In this document: positions 43,124 through 55,158 of the stretch, piece by piece
Layout: every line of letters begins with the position of its first letter
How positions within the stretch are numbered: the first letter of the stretch is position 1
Assembly (NCBI GenBank): GCA_903813345.2
Contig: CAIIXF020000009.1
Coordinates: forward strand, 6,692,030-6,752,029
Length of the DNA stretch: 60,000 nucleotides
Reading direction: 5' to 3'
From: Owenia fusiformis
Taxonomy: Eukaryota; Annelida; Polychaeta; Sabellida; Oweniidae
Translations under genes and position numbers: made by a program
The notes under the pieces: generated by a model
Told to the model about the DNA's origin: nothing
What the model saw: only the letters and a program-made list of their open reading frames with translations
Databases searched by the model: none

Positions 43124-44116
43124 TTAGATATTCTGAACAGAGTCAACAACATATCCATTTAAACCTTTAAGCAATGTGAACAGTGGTTTCTCATAGTCTT
43201 CATCTTCAAATTTTGTTGAGATTAGAACTCTTGTATTGTTGAAACACAATTTCTCAATCGGCCATTTTAAATCCAAATGGTGTCTGTGAACTTTGAACAT
43301 ATTTCCATTTGTACAAAGCCATACAACACCTTCAACTTGACCTTCTGGGTCATTTACGAACCATTCTTTCAATGTGGAATAATCCTGAGGAGGGGGGATG
43401 CTGAATCCAATTGCGCCATGTGGCACAAGCACGTGGATCGGCTTTTCCTTTGAGCCTAATCCATAAGGGTTGGCATTCACATTAGTCCCAATTAGTTCCA
43501 GTGTTTGACCAAGAAAATCGCTTAACCATTTGAAAGTAATTTCGAAATGATCATCTTTAGATTGCAGAGTAATACAGAGGCCTTTTTCTAAGTCAACTAC
43601 AGAAAGATGCCAGAGATGAGTTCTTAGAGTTGGATCAATGGGAACCCATCCTGGGATGTGTCCATTGTCATCAGGCTGGGCTCTTCCATTTAACACCCTC
43701 ACTCCCTCTGCTGGAATCCAATCTTTTGGTATTTCTTTAAAATCTTTATCAATGTTCCACTTAAAAGTAGGTTCTGCTTCAGGTTTCCCATGCAACATCC
43801 AAGAGCGGTGACTTGCTTGGAATTTTTTGAATCGTTTATCTGCTGCTTTATTTGGTTTAGAATCATGACGTGCCCAAAGCCAAGGTTTTTCATGAAACTC
43901 ATGCACATACACACACGTTCCATCAAATTTTTCAGAGCCAGTTGCTGAAGAAATATTTGAATCCAGGGCAGCTTGTCTAATATTCTCCGAGGCCACTACA
44001 CGATAAGGCTGCCACGATCGCTTGCTTGATTCTTCTTCAATAACAACAGTTTGGTATAAACATGGCATCTTCTGTTGCACGCTTCCATGTTTAGAATCCT
44101 TAATACTTCCAGCCAT
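43124..44116 (-). CDS. RLIG1: RNA 5'-phosphate and 3'-OH ligase 1 (C12orf29 homologue)
   Basis: A single coding exon of 330 residues, close to the human length (325). The family opens with a KMPCL(Y) segment, here residues 16-21. The nucleotidyltransferase motif EKFDG at ~62-66 gives the candidate AMP-accepting Lys63 (Lys57 in human). Other family blocks are KPNKAADKRFKKF, DDNGHIPGWVP, ELIGTNVNANPYGLGSK (~208-224), VEGVVW (~260-265) and KVHRHHLDLKWP (~276-287); the last two resemble ligase motifs IV and V. Human RLIG1 adenylates itself and joins 5'-phosphate to 3'-OH RNA ends, with a proposed role in RNA repair under oxidative stress. All key motifs are intact. No intron interrupts the coding region. 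The start is the first Met of the open frame; MPCL at 17 is a less likely alternative. Confidence 0.95.
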   Translation of the reverse strand: MAGSIKDSKHGSVQQKMPCLYQTVVIEEESSKRSWQPYRVVASENIRQAALDSNISSATGSEKFDGTCVYVHEFHEKPWLWARHDSKPNKAADKRFKKFQASHRSWMLHGKPEAEPTFKWNIDKDFKEIPKDWIPAEGVRVLNGRAQPDDNGHIPGWVPIDPTLRTHLWHLSVVDLEKGLCITLQSKDDHFEITFKWLSDFLGQTLELIGTNVNANPYGLGSKEKPIHVLVPHGAIGFSIPPPQDYSTLKEWFVNDPEGQVEGVVWLCTNGNMFKVHRHHLDLKWPIEKLCFNNTRVLISTKFEDEDYEKPLFTLLKGLNGYVVDSVQNI

Positions 44117-44522
44117 TTAAAGAAGTCTTCGCAATAGGTGTATGCAGAAACAAAACAAGAATGTATACCTAATATCTTCCCAGAATAAACTTGCGTTCGC
44201 TTAATTTGATTTGATACCATATATGTCCAGTGGGTACAGTAGTTGTTCACACACACACAGTTTTCTGCAAGTACACAAGAAACAGAATAAAAATGATCAA
44301 AAAACTAAGAAAAAACTCAAAACTAACAATGATTAATTAATAGTACCAACGCCATTTTTGTTCTGTTTCGAAATACTGCTCAATTTGGTGCTGGTGCTTT
44401 ATGCAAACATGTACCAACTACCAAGATGTAAAGTACTGGCATTATGACAGTATTCAAGGTTTACCGAATCAACAGCACTGAACTGATCTTATAAGACCAG
44501 CGCATTATGTTTCCTAGCAATC

Positions 44523-45309
44523 TAAAGATAAAACACTTTTTCTAGTGAGAAGTTCATATGGTTAAAATAACGATATAATGAAATGTTACCATGTATCTAC
44601 TTAGCAGTTTGTTCTATGTCATCCCTCCTGCCAGGTTACATTGTGGAACGCAGCCAAACACGACACTGAAGGCAACAACATATCAATCTTGATCTTAGCA
44701 GAATTTTTGGAAATTTAGATCGTCCATTTTGCAAGCTCATGTGACTGATCATGTGTCACGTGTCTGACCACGTGACATGTGTCTGATCATGTGACTAGTT
44801 ACTGTATCGATCATGTTACTAAATGACTTGTCACCCAACCATGTCTTCAAGGAAAACGTGAGTAAATATTTTGGAAAATGTTTTGCGAGCATTTGCTACT
44901 GATTATAGAAGGCCCAATTACGCAACGAACAAAACTGCTAAATTGTATTTTGTGCCTAACAGGCCCAGAACGCAACGAAAGAAATTGCTAAATTGTATTT
45001 TTAGTCCTAAATGAAAATACTAAACATAAAGTGGTAAAAAACAATAAACTAAAGTTGATAGATCGCAACGTTTGCTTCTTTGATCGATTCCGGAAATCTC
45101 CAAGGGGCTGCAAAGGGGAAATTTTTTAGATTTAGATTTTATAATGTCAGATTCCTTCAGTGTCGTGTTTGGCTGCGTTCCACAATGTAACCTGGCAGGA
45201 GGGATGACATAAGACAAACTGCTAAGTAGATACATGGTAACATTTCATTATATCGTTATTTTAACCATACATGTATGAACCTCTCACTAGAATAAGTATT
45301 TTATCTTTA
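44523..45309. mobile_element. ~790-bp element with ~155-bp terminal inverted repeats, copy A
   Basis: The left arm (TAAAGATAAAACAC ... CTTAGCAGTTTG ... GGTTACATTGTGGAACGC) is matched inverted by the right arm ending ATTTTATCTTTA. The interior has TGATCATGTG/CACGTG words and a short internal duplication (ACGCAACGAA, GCTAAATTGTATTTT). The element at 51331-52157 is a relative. No coding capacity. Confidence 0.85.
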
Positions 45310-47011
45310 CCTGTTTGAGATTGACCCATAAAAGTTGACCTTGACCTCAGGAAACCTATTTATGGATCACCAACCAAGCCAATTACATGTTCCTGGAAGT
45401 CAATAGGAGGGGGCAAAAATGCTGACCAAAAATCTGAAAATTAGGGCCCATTTTCTAAAAATAGCACAGTCGTAGAGAATGTTCTGGCGAAAGGAGATTG
45501 GGATTCCAAATTCAACAAGTTGGGAAACCCGAAAGAAAAAAATGAAGTTACCTTTTTTAATTCACGAATCTCTCCGAAATTAGCTCATCTCGGTGACTGT
45601 AAATTGCACAGCTGTATTCAATGGAGTATTTTCATATTCAATCAGCCTCAATTTTTAAGTATATATTTTATTCTAATGTGATTTCATCGTTTTTTTCGAC
45701 TGGTAAGATTCCGCTGGGCAAATGGCAGGATGGATGACCCTTGACCTCACCTTGATCGAAGGTGATCACGTCATCAATATTACCAAGATGGAGGTTTCAA
45801 AATTTTCTAAAATCGCTTCAAATAATATTATGTTAATTCCTAGCGAGTTAACATATCTCTCTCTCTTTGCTATTTCACAATAAGATAATGAAATGTGTAA
45901 GGAATTCGCTTTTATCAGTTAAAACATCACATCGTCATGTGGTATTCGGAAACTAGACGATAAAGATAACGAAAGCGGGGGGGATTTGCAATGACGTCAC
46001 TCCTCCAAAGAAATTCTCAACGATTTGCATCGCAACTGAGGAATAAACAATTACCGATCGCTAAAGATCAGTCCCTTGCAAAATCCTGAGTAATTACTTA
46101 TTTCTAGGTTCATTACAAATCACTTAATGATTACCTTACGAATGAATTCTTCTTACATTAGAAATCAACATCTCATAAAATATGTCTAATTTAATTACAT
46201 AGGAAACACGAAGAAATACATTTTTAAAGGCTGAGAGCTGGTATAAAAGGCAGATGGAACAGCCCACAACAGCCAAATATGGCAGTTTAAATGTCCAGTT
46301 CAAACAAAATGAGAAAATTTTCAAACTTTCTACTATAACAAGATTGTTACCATGAGTTCCAAGCTCTTTTTTGTTACAGAGGTTTATGAAACTATTATGA
46401 CTCTAAATTTCAAATCAAATTCTAAATTGTTTCTTTAGTTTTTGTGAAATAAGACAATTTCCTTTTTGTAAATATGCTCATTAGTATAACTGAAAATTTA
46501 AATTTCAACCAATGGTCATCTCTTATCTGTTTAGAAGTAAACAAACATAGCATTAGGCTGTAGCTCTCTTGTAGCAGAGCATGTGTTTCTGTATATGCTG
46601 GACATTTAAACTGGCCACATTTGCACTGATTGGCTGAACAGTGACAGCTTGATTAATAGCTTCACCCGGGTCCAAATCTCTGGGCCTTTAACAACCATGT
46701 TTTAAAGTAGGTCAAATTTTTAGAAGGGTAAACTTCCCGTGAATTTTAAGATTGTCACGTTTTATTTGAGAACGAGACTTGTGCCAAATGGCCGTCTTTT
46801 CAGTCAGTCGACGTGTCAAAGTACATTTAGTATTATAATCACATTTCAGAACAATTTAGGAAGCAATATTTTCTATCTTCGTCAATTACAAAGCATCTAA
46901 GGTTCGTAAATTTATATGAACAACTGAGTCAATAGGGATAAATAGCCCAACGAGAGTCGGCGGTCTTGAAAAATACTTGGATCTTGTTGCAAGTCCTGTT
47001 ATTGATATCAA
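45310..47011. other. Intergenic DNA, no gene seen
   Basis: AT-rich sequence without a convincing exon. It holds the second copy of the GAATGTTCTGGCGAA block (45463-45512; first copy 30805-30855). Short minus-strand frames here show no recognisable domain. Confidence 0.5.
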
Positions 47012-47282
47012 GGGCAAAGGGGTGTAATGTCGACGTGTGGGGTAATGTCGACATAATAGACGGGGTAACTTCGACACTTACGTATTAGAAGTTGAATTTC
47101 TGTTTTCCACCATGTTTGATTTCTGGAAAAATTAAAATCTCGCGAGATATCAATCCATGCAAGAAAAAAAACATGGCTTCCCCCTAGATAGGAAATTAGA
47201 GCAAATAAACAACAAGGTGTCGAAATTACCCCACATGTCGAAGTTACCCCAAAATGGTGTCGACTTTACACCCCTTCGCCCT
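47012..47282. mobile_element. ~270-bp foldback element with GTCGA-rich arms
   Basis: The left arm (GGGCAAAGGGGTGTAATGTC, then GGGGTAATGTCGAC and GGGGTAACTTCGACAC) recurs inverted on the right (GTGTCGAAATTACCCC ... TTTACACCCCTTCGCCC). Each arm is itself three repeats of a GGGGTAA(T/C)TTCGAC-like word. The short interior contains TCTCGCGAGA. Confidence 0.8.
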
Positions 47283-47349
47283 ATCTCGTTCGGAGAAAGT
47301 ATTAAACGTCCGTGAAAAATAGGCCAAAAATTAAAAAATACGGAGTGGC

Positions 47350-47512
47350 TCCAGGACCGACAATTGTCGGTACTGGAGACTGTCCAGGGGTATTTGCTGG
47401 GGTACCGACAATTGTCGGCACTCTATCGTCAACTAGTAGTGCCAGATAGAGAACCGACAATTGTCGGTACGCAAGTGGCTGCTACGTGTTTTTGCTAGAG
47501 AGCCGACAATTT
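47350..47512. repeat. Cluster of ACCGACAATTGTCGGT palindromes
   Basis: The 16-bp palindrome is perfect at 47356-47371 and 47453-47468 and one base off at 47404-47419; a half copy lies near 47502. The first is centred in a ~30-bp near-palindrome. The second and third also form a larger inverted repeat (47402-47428 against 47441-47470). Related copies occur at ~48838, ~48882 and 52161-52188. Confidence 0.9.
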
Positions 47513-47553
47513 CATAAATAAATCCACTACTTTTACTTTCAGAAATAACCTCA

Positions 47554-47625
47554 TCACTGGTAGTCTAGTGGTTAGTGAGCACGACTTGAACACACTCGGT
47601 CCCGAGTTCGAATCCCGGCAAGACC
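47554..47625 (+). other. tRNA-like sequence (tRNA-derived element or tRNA pseudogene)
   Basis: TAGTCTAGTGGTTAG matches a pol III A box and GAGTTCGAATCCC (47604-47616) a B box, at normal tRNA spacing, followed by a T-rich run (from 47629) that could terminate pol III. The T stem pairs 4 of 5 bases. The acceptor ends do not pair well and I see no clean anticodon stem, so a working tRNA is unlikely; a SINE head or a decayed tRNA fits better. Confidence 0.55.
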
Positions 47626-47754
47626 TACTTTTTTTCTTTTGAGGGGGAGCATAGTGCTTCTTTTGCAGTGGAATCGTACAGGCATTAACTTGTAGTGAGC
47701 CATAATTTATTTCGACAAAAATTGATTCAACTTCCATCAAAATTGTCCTACAAG

Positions 47755-48900
47755 CTTCAATTAAAAAACATTTTAAAGCTCTTTTCTTGTTCTATCTAAT
47801 GGGTCGATATATACAGTTAGGGGAGGGGATGCTTTCGCCCCTGTCGCTCTCTACCCTTACTACGCCATGGCACAGGAGAAATATCTCATTTGGAATATAT
47901 CACTGTTTACTTTGCGTTTGGTAGCTCTCTCATGCGAGATGGAATCGTGGCCATTAACTAAGGGAGCCAAATGCCCGGCCAAATGCAACTTCCATCGATC
48001 AAAAATTGTGCTATAAGGTATATATATGTGAGCACCGTAATCCAACACCAAATTCGAAAATTCATAACAATACTTTGCACATATGGCGTTCGTGACCAAC
48101 TATGAAACGCTTACCCCCCATAGTGTTATATATCAAAATGCACCTGTCCATATAGGGGTTCGATTGACCTACATCAAATTATAGGGAGTCAGGTTACTTT
48201 TTGATATATCAGCGTGCGTTTATTGTAACTAGCGTTTGCTACCACTTCCTCAATTCTGATATGACGGGCAAACGCGTAGTATTCATGCTCACGTTCGGAA
48301 CTATTTTAACCTCTACATCGCTATTTTCGTAATTCAAATGAAAGCTGAACTCCTCTTTATTTTGATACCAAATAGTGGTATACTAGGTACCCTAGAAGCC
48401 AACTATGGGTTATTTAGAACGATACCACAGGTTTTTAAATGGACTATATAGGCGGATGGATATGGAACCTCATACCATAAGCTTCAAATAAAAAAGATTC
48501 TAGCTATTTTCTTCTATTTAATGGGTAGCAAACGCCCCTTTCTACGCCTGATCGGCTCAGGAGAAATATCCTGTCTGTTTAGAATATGTATAGCCGTTTA
48601 CTCTGCATTAATAGCTCTCTAACGTCTTACTTGTTCATGTTTTTTATTGGACCTTTCAACGTTTACTACCATTCCCTGTTCCCGGGCTACCATTTTTTGA
48701 CTGGGTTTGGTAATCCCCGGGTAACCGGGGCTAATGCCCTTCCCGGGTTTTGCACTTGTTCCCAAAATATCCGTATGATATCTGAAATATCCGCCCGCGC
48801 ATTGCGCATGCGCCAGAAAATTCGAAAATCAATATTTGTCGGTCCTCTAGCGTGTAAACACAGCATATCTCCCGTACCGACAATTTATTTGTCGGTCCTC
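47755..48900. repeat. Diverged direct repeats between palindrome clusters
   Basis: Segments around 47755-47935 and 48485-48625 resemble each other (AAGCTTCAATTAAAAAA / AAGCTTCAAATAAAAAA; CAGGAGAAATATC; GTTTACTCTGCATTAATAGC / GTTTACTTTGCGTTTGGTAGC). This suggests an internally duplicated element that also carries the GTCGGT palindromes. At 48838 and 48882 GTCGGTCCTCTAGCGTG occurs twice, 56 bp apart. No gene is seen. Confidence 0.5.
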
Positions 48901-48926
48901 TAGCGTGCCACCACATCAGAGTCTAA

Positions 48927-51324
48927 ACTCTGTTAAGCATGATAAAAGGCAAGAAGTTTAGTTAGAAATAAAAGAGTTATCTAATGAATGGGACCCTTAC
49001 ATGGCTCCTAAAAGGTAGAAGACACTAAATGGTGTAACACTATAAGCTGAATTTTGTCCACATAGAGCATGTGCACAATACTAAAGACATGTAAAATTGA
49101 ACTGTCAAAATAATAGAAATTACTCACCAGCTCGCCTCTACCGGAAGTTATGATACGTTATGGTGTAACTACGGTAATTAATTTTAAAATATTGAAAAAA
49201 TCAACAACATTCAATTTCTAGGGTGTACAACCATTTTCGAACGAATTTGCCGATATAATAACAATATTTTTTAGTTCCCCTAGGCTATATATAAACTTCA
49301 TCAATACACAGTATATTCAACATAGGTTTTGCTTCTCGATTTTTAAATATCACTATGCAAAGACAGGGACTCATTTTAGGTAAAATCATTGCTTCACCAA
49401 TGAAAATTAAAGGGAACGTTAGCTCACAAAATAAATCAATCTATTACAATGTTAAGTATATGATTTGAAAGATTGTCTGGATTATATGTGTGATCGATTG
49501 ATGCATAAACAAACATATTCATTTCAACTTGCAGACCTCCATTCTGGCTCATGTATAGGCCTAAGACGCCATATTGACTTATGTATTGTACTGCCCATGC
49601 GTGCATACTTAATGCGTGACGTCACATCGACAGAGATCAGCGATCAAGTTTGACTAAAAAATTAAAAGATCCACACTTAACAGCACAAAAATGAACCAAG
49701 TTTTTAATTCCGATTTTGACTGTTGACAAATATAAAGAAAAGAGAGAAAGAGGCGACTTGTTAGAAACAATGACATGAAATTGTGAATAAAAAAGATATT
49801 ATTGTGGGTTTTATTTTTAAGAGTTCATCAAATACACTCATGTGTATTAATTTAAATATGTATTGTAATACCTCTCAGTTCTACCAAGGATTATAAAAAC
49901 TGATCGAAATGGCTTCGTTTTTAAAGTATAAAAGACACTACCCTACCCGGAAGTAGTATAACATGTATATTGTAAACTGTAAAGGGTTAACCCAACTAAT
50001 TGTTATAACATGCGTATTCCCATACAAACGATCTGTCTTCAAGAGAAAACTAAGATTTGTGGACATGTTTTACTATCATTGCATCATACCCCAGTATGTC
50101 CTCTGTCAGTCAAAAAAGTTTGAATCAAAACTCCCCACGAAAATCAAAAGATCTCACCTGTTGAAGACGCCATCTATAGAAAATGTCAAAAAATGTCATT
50201 CTGATTTTGACAGATGGAGGCAGGTCAAAAAGGTCAAATTTTTTAAAGAAAATGCACCTTAATCACATCAAATCATGTCTCAGAGTTGGTCCACACATAC
50301 ACTTTTTCATTCATGTACTTACCAAAATCCAACCACTGGTGATGCTAATGTAATTACAATAATTGGACTACATTTTTGTTTTTATAATGCCATCTATTCG
50401 TCTTCCCACTCGGCGGAAGGATCTAATGGTTGTGTGTCTCCAAATCACGTGAATTGGCTGATGCAATCAGGATGTGACTAGTACAAAGTAACTATGATGC
50501 AATCAGGATATGACTTGTGCAAAACAATTGGCTTCACCTAGAATTCGCGATCTTTGCTCTTTAGCATAACATGAAGACATGTTTTGTGTTTAAGCAGCTA
50601 GATTCAAATACAAACTAAATGAATAAAACATAAACCAACCATCATTTGTTCCAATCATGGCGAATTTTCAAGGAAATATGTGTAACTGAATGTAAATCAA
50701 CTGCGGAGCTCTTCAATTATGAGGTGAGAAAAATGTAAAAATAAAAACAAAAATAAATTTCACAGAATAGAGCTATTTATACGATTCTAAGTACATTTTA
50801 AGTGCTCCATACATTAATGTAAGTATAAAAGCCATAAACCTCAACTGGGAAGCACTTTCCAACTATTTTTACGGCTTGAATTGTAAGAAAATGGCACTTA
50901 TCTCAAAAAATGCAAATTTGAAAGAAGCTCAATTTATTGTGAAGATGAAGTTTATATATATCTGTATATGGGGGTGCGAATATATAGTCATAGCATGGGC
51001 TAATTCTCTTAAAAATGGCGATATATACCTCAGAACTTGTATTTTGTGATTTTTTCAATATTTTAAAATTAATTACCGTAGTTACACCATAACGTATCAT
51101 AACTTCCGGAAGAGGCGAGCTGGTAAGTATATTTCAGTTCTTTTGACAGTTCAATTTTACATGTCTTTAGTATTGTGCACATGCTCTATGTGGACAAAAT
51201 TCAGCTTATAGTGTTACACCATTTAGTGTCTTCTACCTTTTAGGAGCCATGTAAGGGTCCCATTCATTAGATAACTCTTTTATTTCTAACTAAACTTCTT
51301 GCCTTTTATCATGCTTAACAGAGT
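48927..51324. mobile_element. 2.4-kb non-autonomous element with ~277-bp terminal inverted repeats
   Basis: The left arm 48927-49202 (from ACTCTGTTAAGCATGATAAA) is matched inverted at 51048-51324 (ending ATCATGCTTAACAGAGT) with a few mismatches and small indels. The arms include CTCGCCTCTACCGGAAGTTA and CACATAGAGCATGTGCACAA. The 1.85 kb interior has only short frames (for example 49963-50262) with no recognisable transposase. Confidence 0.88.
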
Positions 51325-51330
51325 GTACAA

Positions 51331-52157
51331 TCAAATTTTTTATTCTGTCAATCAGTTCATATGGTTAGAATAAGGAAAGAATGTGATGTAACCACGTGTC
51401 TACTTACCGGCTTGTTCTATGTCATCCATCGGACTAGGTTACATCGTGGAACGCAGCCGAACAGGACGCTGAAGGCAACAGCATATTTATCTTGATCTTA
51501 GCCGAATTTTTGGAAATTTAGATCGTCCATTTTGCAAGCTCACGTGACTGACACTTGACACATGTCTGATCACGTGACGTGTTACTGTATCGATCATGTG
51601 ACTTAATCACGTGTCAATGACGTGTCACCCAATCATGTCTTCAAGGAAATCGGAAGTAAATATTTGGGAAAATGTTTTCCGAGCATTTGCTACTGATTAT
51701 AGAAGGCCCAATTACGCAACGAACGAAACTGCTAAATTGTTTTCGTGCCTAACATGCGCAGTACGCAATGAAAGAAACTGCTAAATTGTATTTTTAGAGC
51801 TGTTTATTGATCTATTGATTCATAAAGACCTGTAATGATGCATTCAAATAAGACCGCCTCCTAAATGAAAACAGTACACATAAGGTGGTGAAAAAACAAC
51901 AAACTAAAGTTGAAAGATCGCAACGTTCGCTACTTTGTTCAATTCCGGAAATCTCCAAGGGGCTGCAAATGGGAAATTATTTAGATTTAGATTTTATAAC
52001 CTCAGAATACTGGCTTCATTGTCGTGTTTGGCTGCGTTCCACGATGTAACCTAGTCCGATGGATGACATAGAACAAGCTAGTAAGTAGACACGTGGTTAC
52101 ATCACATTCTTTCCTTATTCTCACCATATGAACTGATTGACAGAATAAAAAATTTGA
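51331..52157. mobile_element. ~830-bp element with ~170-bp terminal inverted repeats, copy B
   Basis: The arms start TCAAATTTTTTATTCTGTC and end in its inverse at 52157. They share much of their sequence with the element at 44523-45309 (CATCC-CC-GGTTACAT-GTGGAACGCAGCC), as does the interior (ATTTGCTACTGATTATAGAA, GGCCCAATTACGCAACGAAC). The outer ~20 bp differ from copy A. It begins seven bases after the 48927-51324 element ends. Confidence 0.87.
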
Positions 52158-52160
52158 CTT

Positions 52161-52188
52161 TAGAGTACCGACAATTGTCGGTACTCTA
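52161..52188. repeat. Perfect 28-bp palindrome containing ACCGACAATTGTCGGT
   Basis: TAGAGTACCGACAA is followed immediately by its exact inverse. It begins three bases after the end of the 51331-52157 element and shares its core with the cluster at 47350-47512. Confidence 0.92.
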
Positions 52189-55158
52189 GCCTTTACGTAA
52201 AAAATAATGCCCAGTAAGTTTTTTACTGATCTGGATTACATAGAAATATATTCTCTCACTAAAAAAAACTTGGTAAACTGATAGATTATCGGATCTAGTC
52301 TAAACAGTGCTAAAAGAAAAATGTGGCCAAAAAATTGAAAAACCAAAAAATGTGTTCCGTTTAGAAATTAATAATTCCTGCAATAGTCAGTCAAAGTTGC
52401 AATTTTATATCTCGGTAAAATATTGGTAAATAGGTAACGTTGGAAAAAACCTTACCTTGTCTTGGTTTAACTGACAAATAGAACGTCTAGTGATATAATT
52501 CTCAATATTTGTGAAAAACGTTTTAGATCGTAGTCGCCATTTTGAAGCATGTCTATATTCAAAACTAGAATTTTACGTTCATTAACGAAAATAATATTTG
52601 AACACTCAGATAATTAATTTAAAAGTTAAAATTTGACATTGAAAAATAACACTCATCATAATTTGATATTTGCACTGCCAAAACTCAAATATAAACATTT
52701 CAAAAAAATAATTTATTTTGGGGGGAAAACGTAACCACGCTTACTTTTAGTAGAATCCAGGATCTAAATTATCAAAATTTCAAGGTGGTGTTAGTAATTC
52801 TGTCTGGACGTTTGTCCGTCTTTGTACATGTATATCTACATTTAATTCATATGTGAGAAGACTAAAAGCAAGTGAATATTGCAGGTATGTACATTACATT
52901 ACTTGATATGTTATATTATTGGAAACAGAAAGAAAAACAGGCTTCTTCTTGGAATGAATTTTCAGGGAGCAAAGATTTTCGTCAATGCATAGGCAGTCCC
53001 ACAGATCCGGAGCCAGATCCAGCCCCTATTGGTATATTTATTGAGCCATTACACCACTGAAGAAGAGCTAATCTGGCAGAGGTCCGTGGGCAGCCCTGTC
53101 AACCCTCACGCATAAGGCTTGATTGACACGCATTTGCTGGAAAAATAGGCTAGAAATCACCATCAATTTAGCGTGTATGATCAAATATCACACAAATCAC
53201 GCATTTCGTTGATATTTTTAAAAATTGTTTTTTATAAAATGCTGACACAGTAAAATACCGTATGGCGAAAAAATCGAACGCATTTCGTTCAGTTTTTGCA
53301 CGCGATTACTGTATATGTCACGCATTTGGTCCAAAACATGTGTGTACATCACGCATTTGTTTCGAAAATATTTGCACCTACCCCTGAGGGGACAGATTTA
53401 TATCATGAAAGATACCATATAATGATATACACCAACACTCTAACGATAAAATAATCAATTATGATGATTTAGGTGTTCGGAATTACCCCCATGCTAGTGT
53501 TTGGAATTAGCACCCTAAAATACATTGTAGTTTAAGTGGTATAACCCAGATTCTAATTCTTTGACAATTTATCGGAATTTTTTATGCAAATGCATTTTAC
53601 AGCGTCTAATTCACATAACATATACAAAATTATTCTACAGTTTGGCTGTACAGCCAAGCTAACTATTTAGATTAACTATTTAAATTTTTGATGGGGTGTT
53701 TGGAAATAGATGTATTGACTCTTGTTTAAAGTCCCCGTCTAAAGTTTGAAAATATTTTTTTATCATTCATTTACTATTTGTCAGGACTTAAAAAGTGATT
53801 TTAGAGATTTTGAACAAAAAAAAAATTTTGAAAAAAAAGTTGTGAGCATTTCATTTCTCAAAAATTCAAATTTCCCGCCATTTTTCAAAAAAAGTTGAAA
53901 TTTCTTAATCATCAAATATTTCTTAATGCATTTCAAAAAAGATTATCTTTTTAAAACCAATGCAAAGATTGAACAAAGGACACACTATTTCAATAATAAA
54001 ATGCCATATTAAATGGGCCACTTCAATGTTTTAGCATATCAAAAATATTTTGAAACATTAGTGATGTCACTAAGGTAACCAAAACTTTTTGAAAAAAATT
54101 GAAAATTTTTTTTCGATGTCAATCTTTTCTAAATATGCTAGACTTTCATAAAAAAACAATGTTGATTGTCTAACCAGGTTAAAAGGAAGAATAAATTATG
54201 TTTTAGATATCATTGTACCATTGGTTTCTATGAGAACTAAGATTTTGAAATGCATTTTTCTCAGAACCATTTTCATGCACTGATAAGTTCATTTCTTGCT
54301 TGTTTATCAACCGATTTTCTTAATTTTTTCGGCAAAACACATGGGAGGATGTACGCTATACATTGTTATGAATTGTGGCTAATTAGAAGATATGAGTGAC
54401 TTCTAAAAGTTGGTTTTAGATAAATTCACAAATTTTGGAACAAAAAGTCTATCAAAAACCACTTTTTGAAATTTAAAAAAAAAGTTTCACATATCACACT
54501 TTGATAACATTGGGATAGACTACAATATAAGCCAAAGTGGTTTAAACTTTACATGGGGCCTTTAACAGTGATAGAATTTGAATAGAATACAATATAAACC
54601 TAACATTTTAAAAATAGATCTATGGATTACAACTCATTATAGAATAACGCAGATGCGAGTAGGTAGTAACCAGTTTCACCACCAGGTGGCTCGCTCGGGT
54701 CAGATAGCATGGCGGGTATAGTAAAAAGTTCCCTTTAACTTAAATTACATCTGTTTTAGTGGTTCAATTTTCATATAACCCTTATGTATCTAATAGTTAT
54801 GCAAATCAAAATATGTCCAGTAAATGAAAATGTTATCTGACCAATACAAGAAAAGATATTTTACTTTTTGTGATTTTGCAACATGGGCTCTATGGAGAAT
54901 CAACCCGAACTAGAAGTCACACTTTCAAAAATAATTAAATTTTCAAACTTGATAAACAATTTTCGAAACCATATTTCTAGACGTAATTTTACATGTAAAT
55001 TTCAAATATAACATCGCTTTGACTGAATTTTGAATATTTAATGGCGTTAATTAAGATTTTTTCTACTCGCATCTAGTCAATTGAAAGGAAACTCCCTGGT
55101 TGGCCCATGTACCCCCCCCCTCCCCCCCCCTAGGAAGTTCTTTGATGAAATACCCTGG

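Noticed and set aside
49963-50262. 99-codon frame in the 2.4-kb element as a transposase remnant
   Set aside because: No catalytic motif or DNA-binding pattern could be seen.
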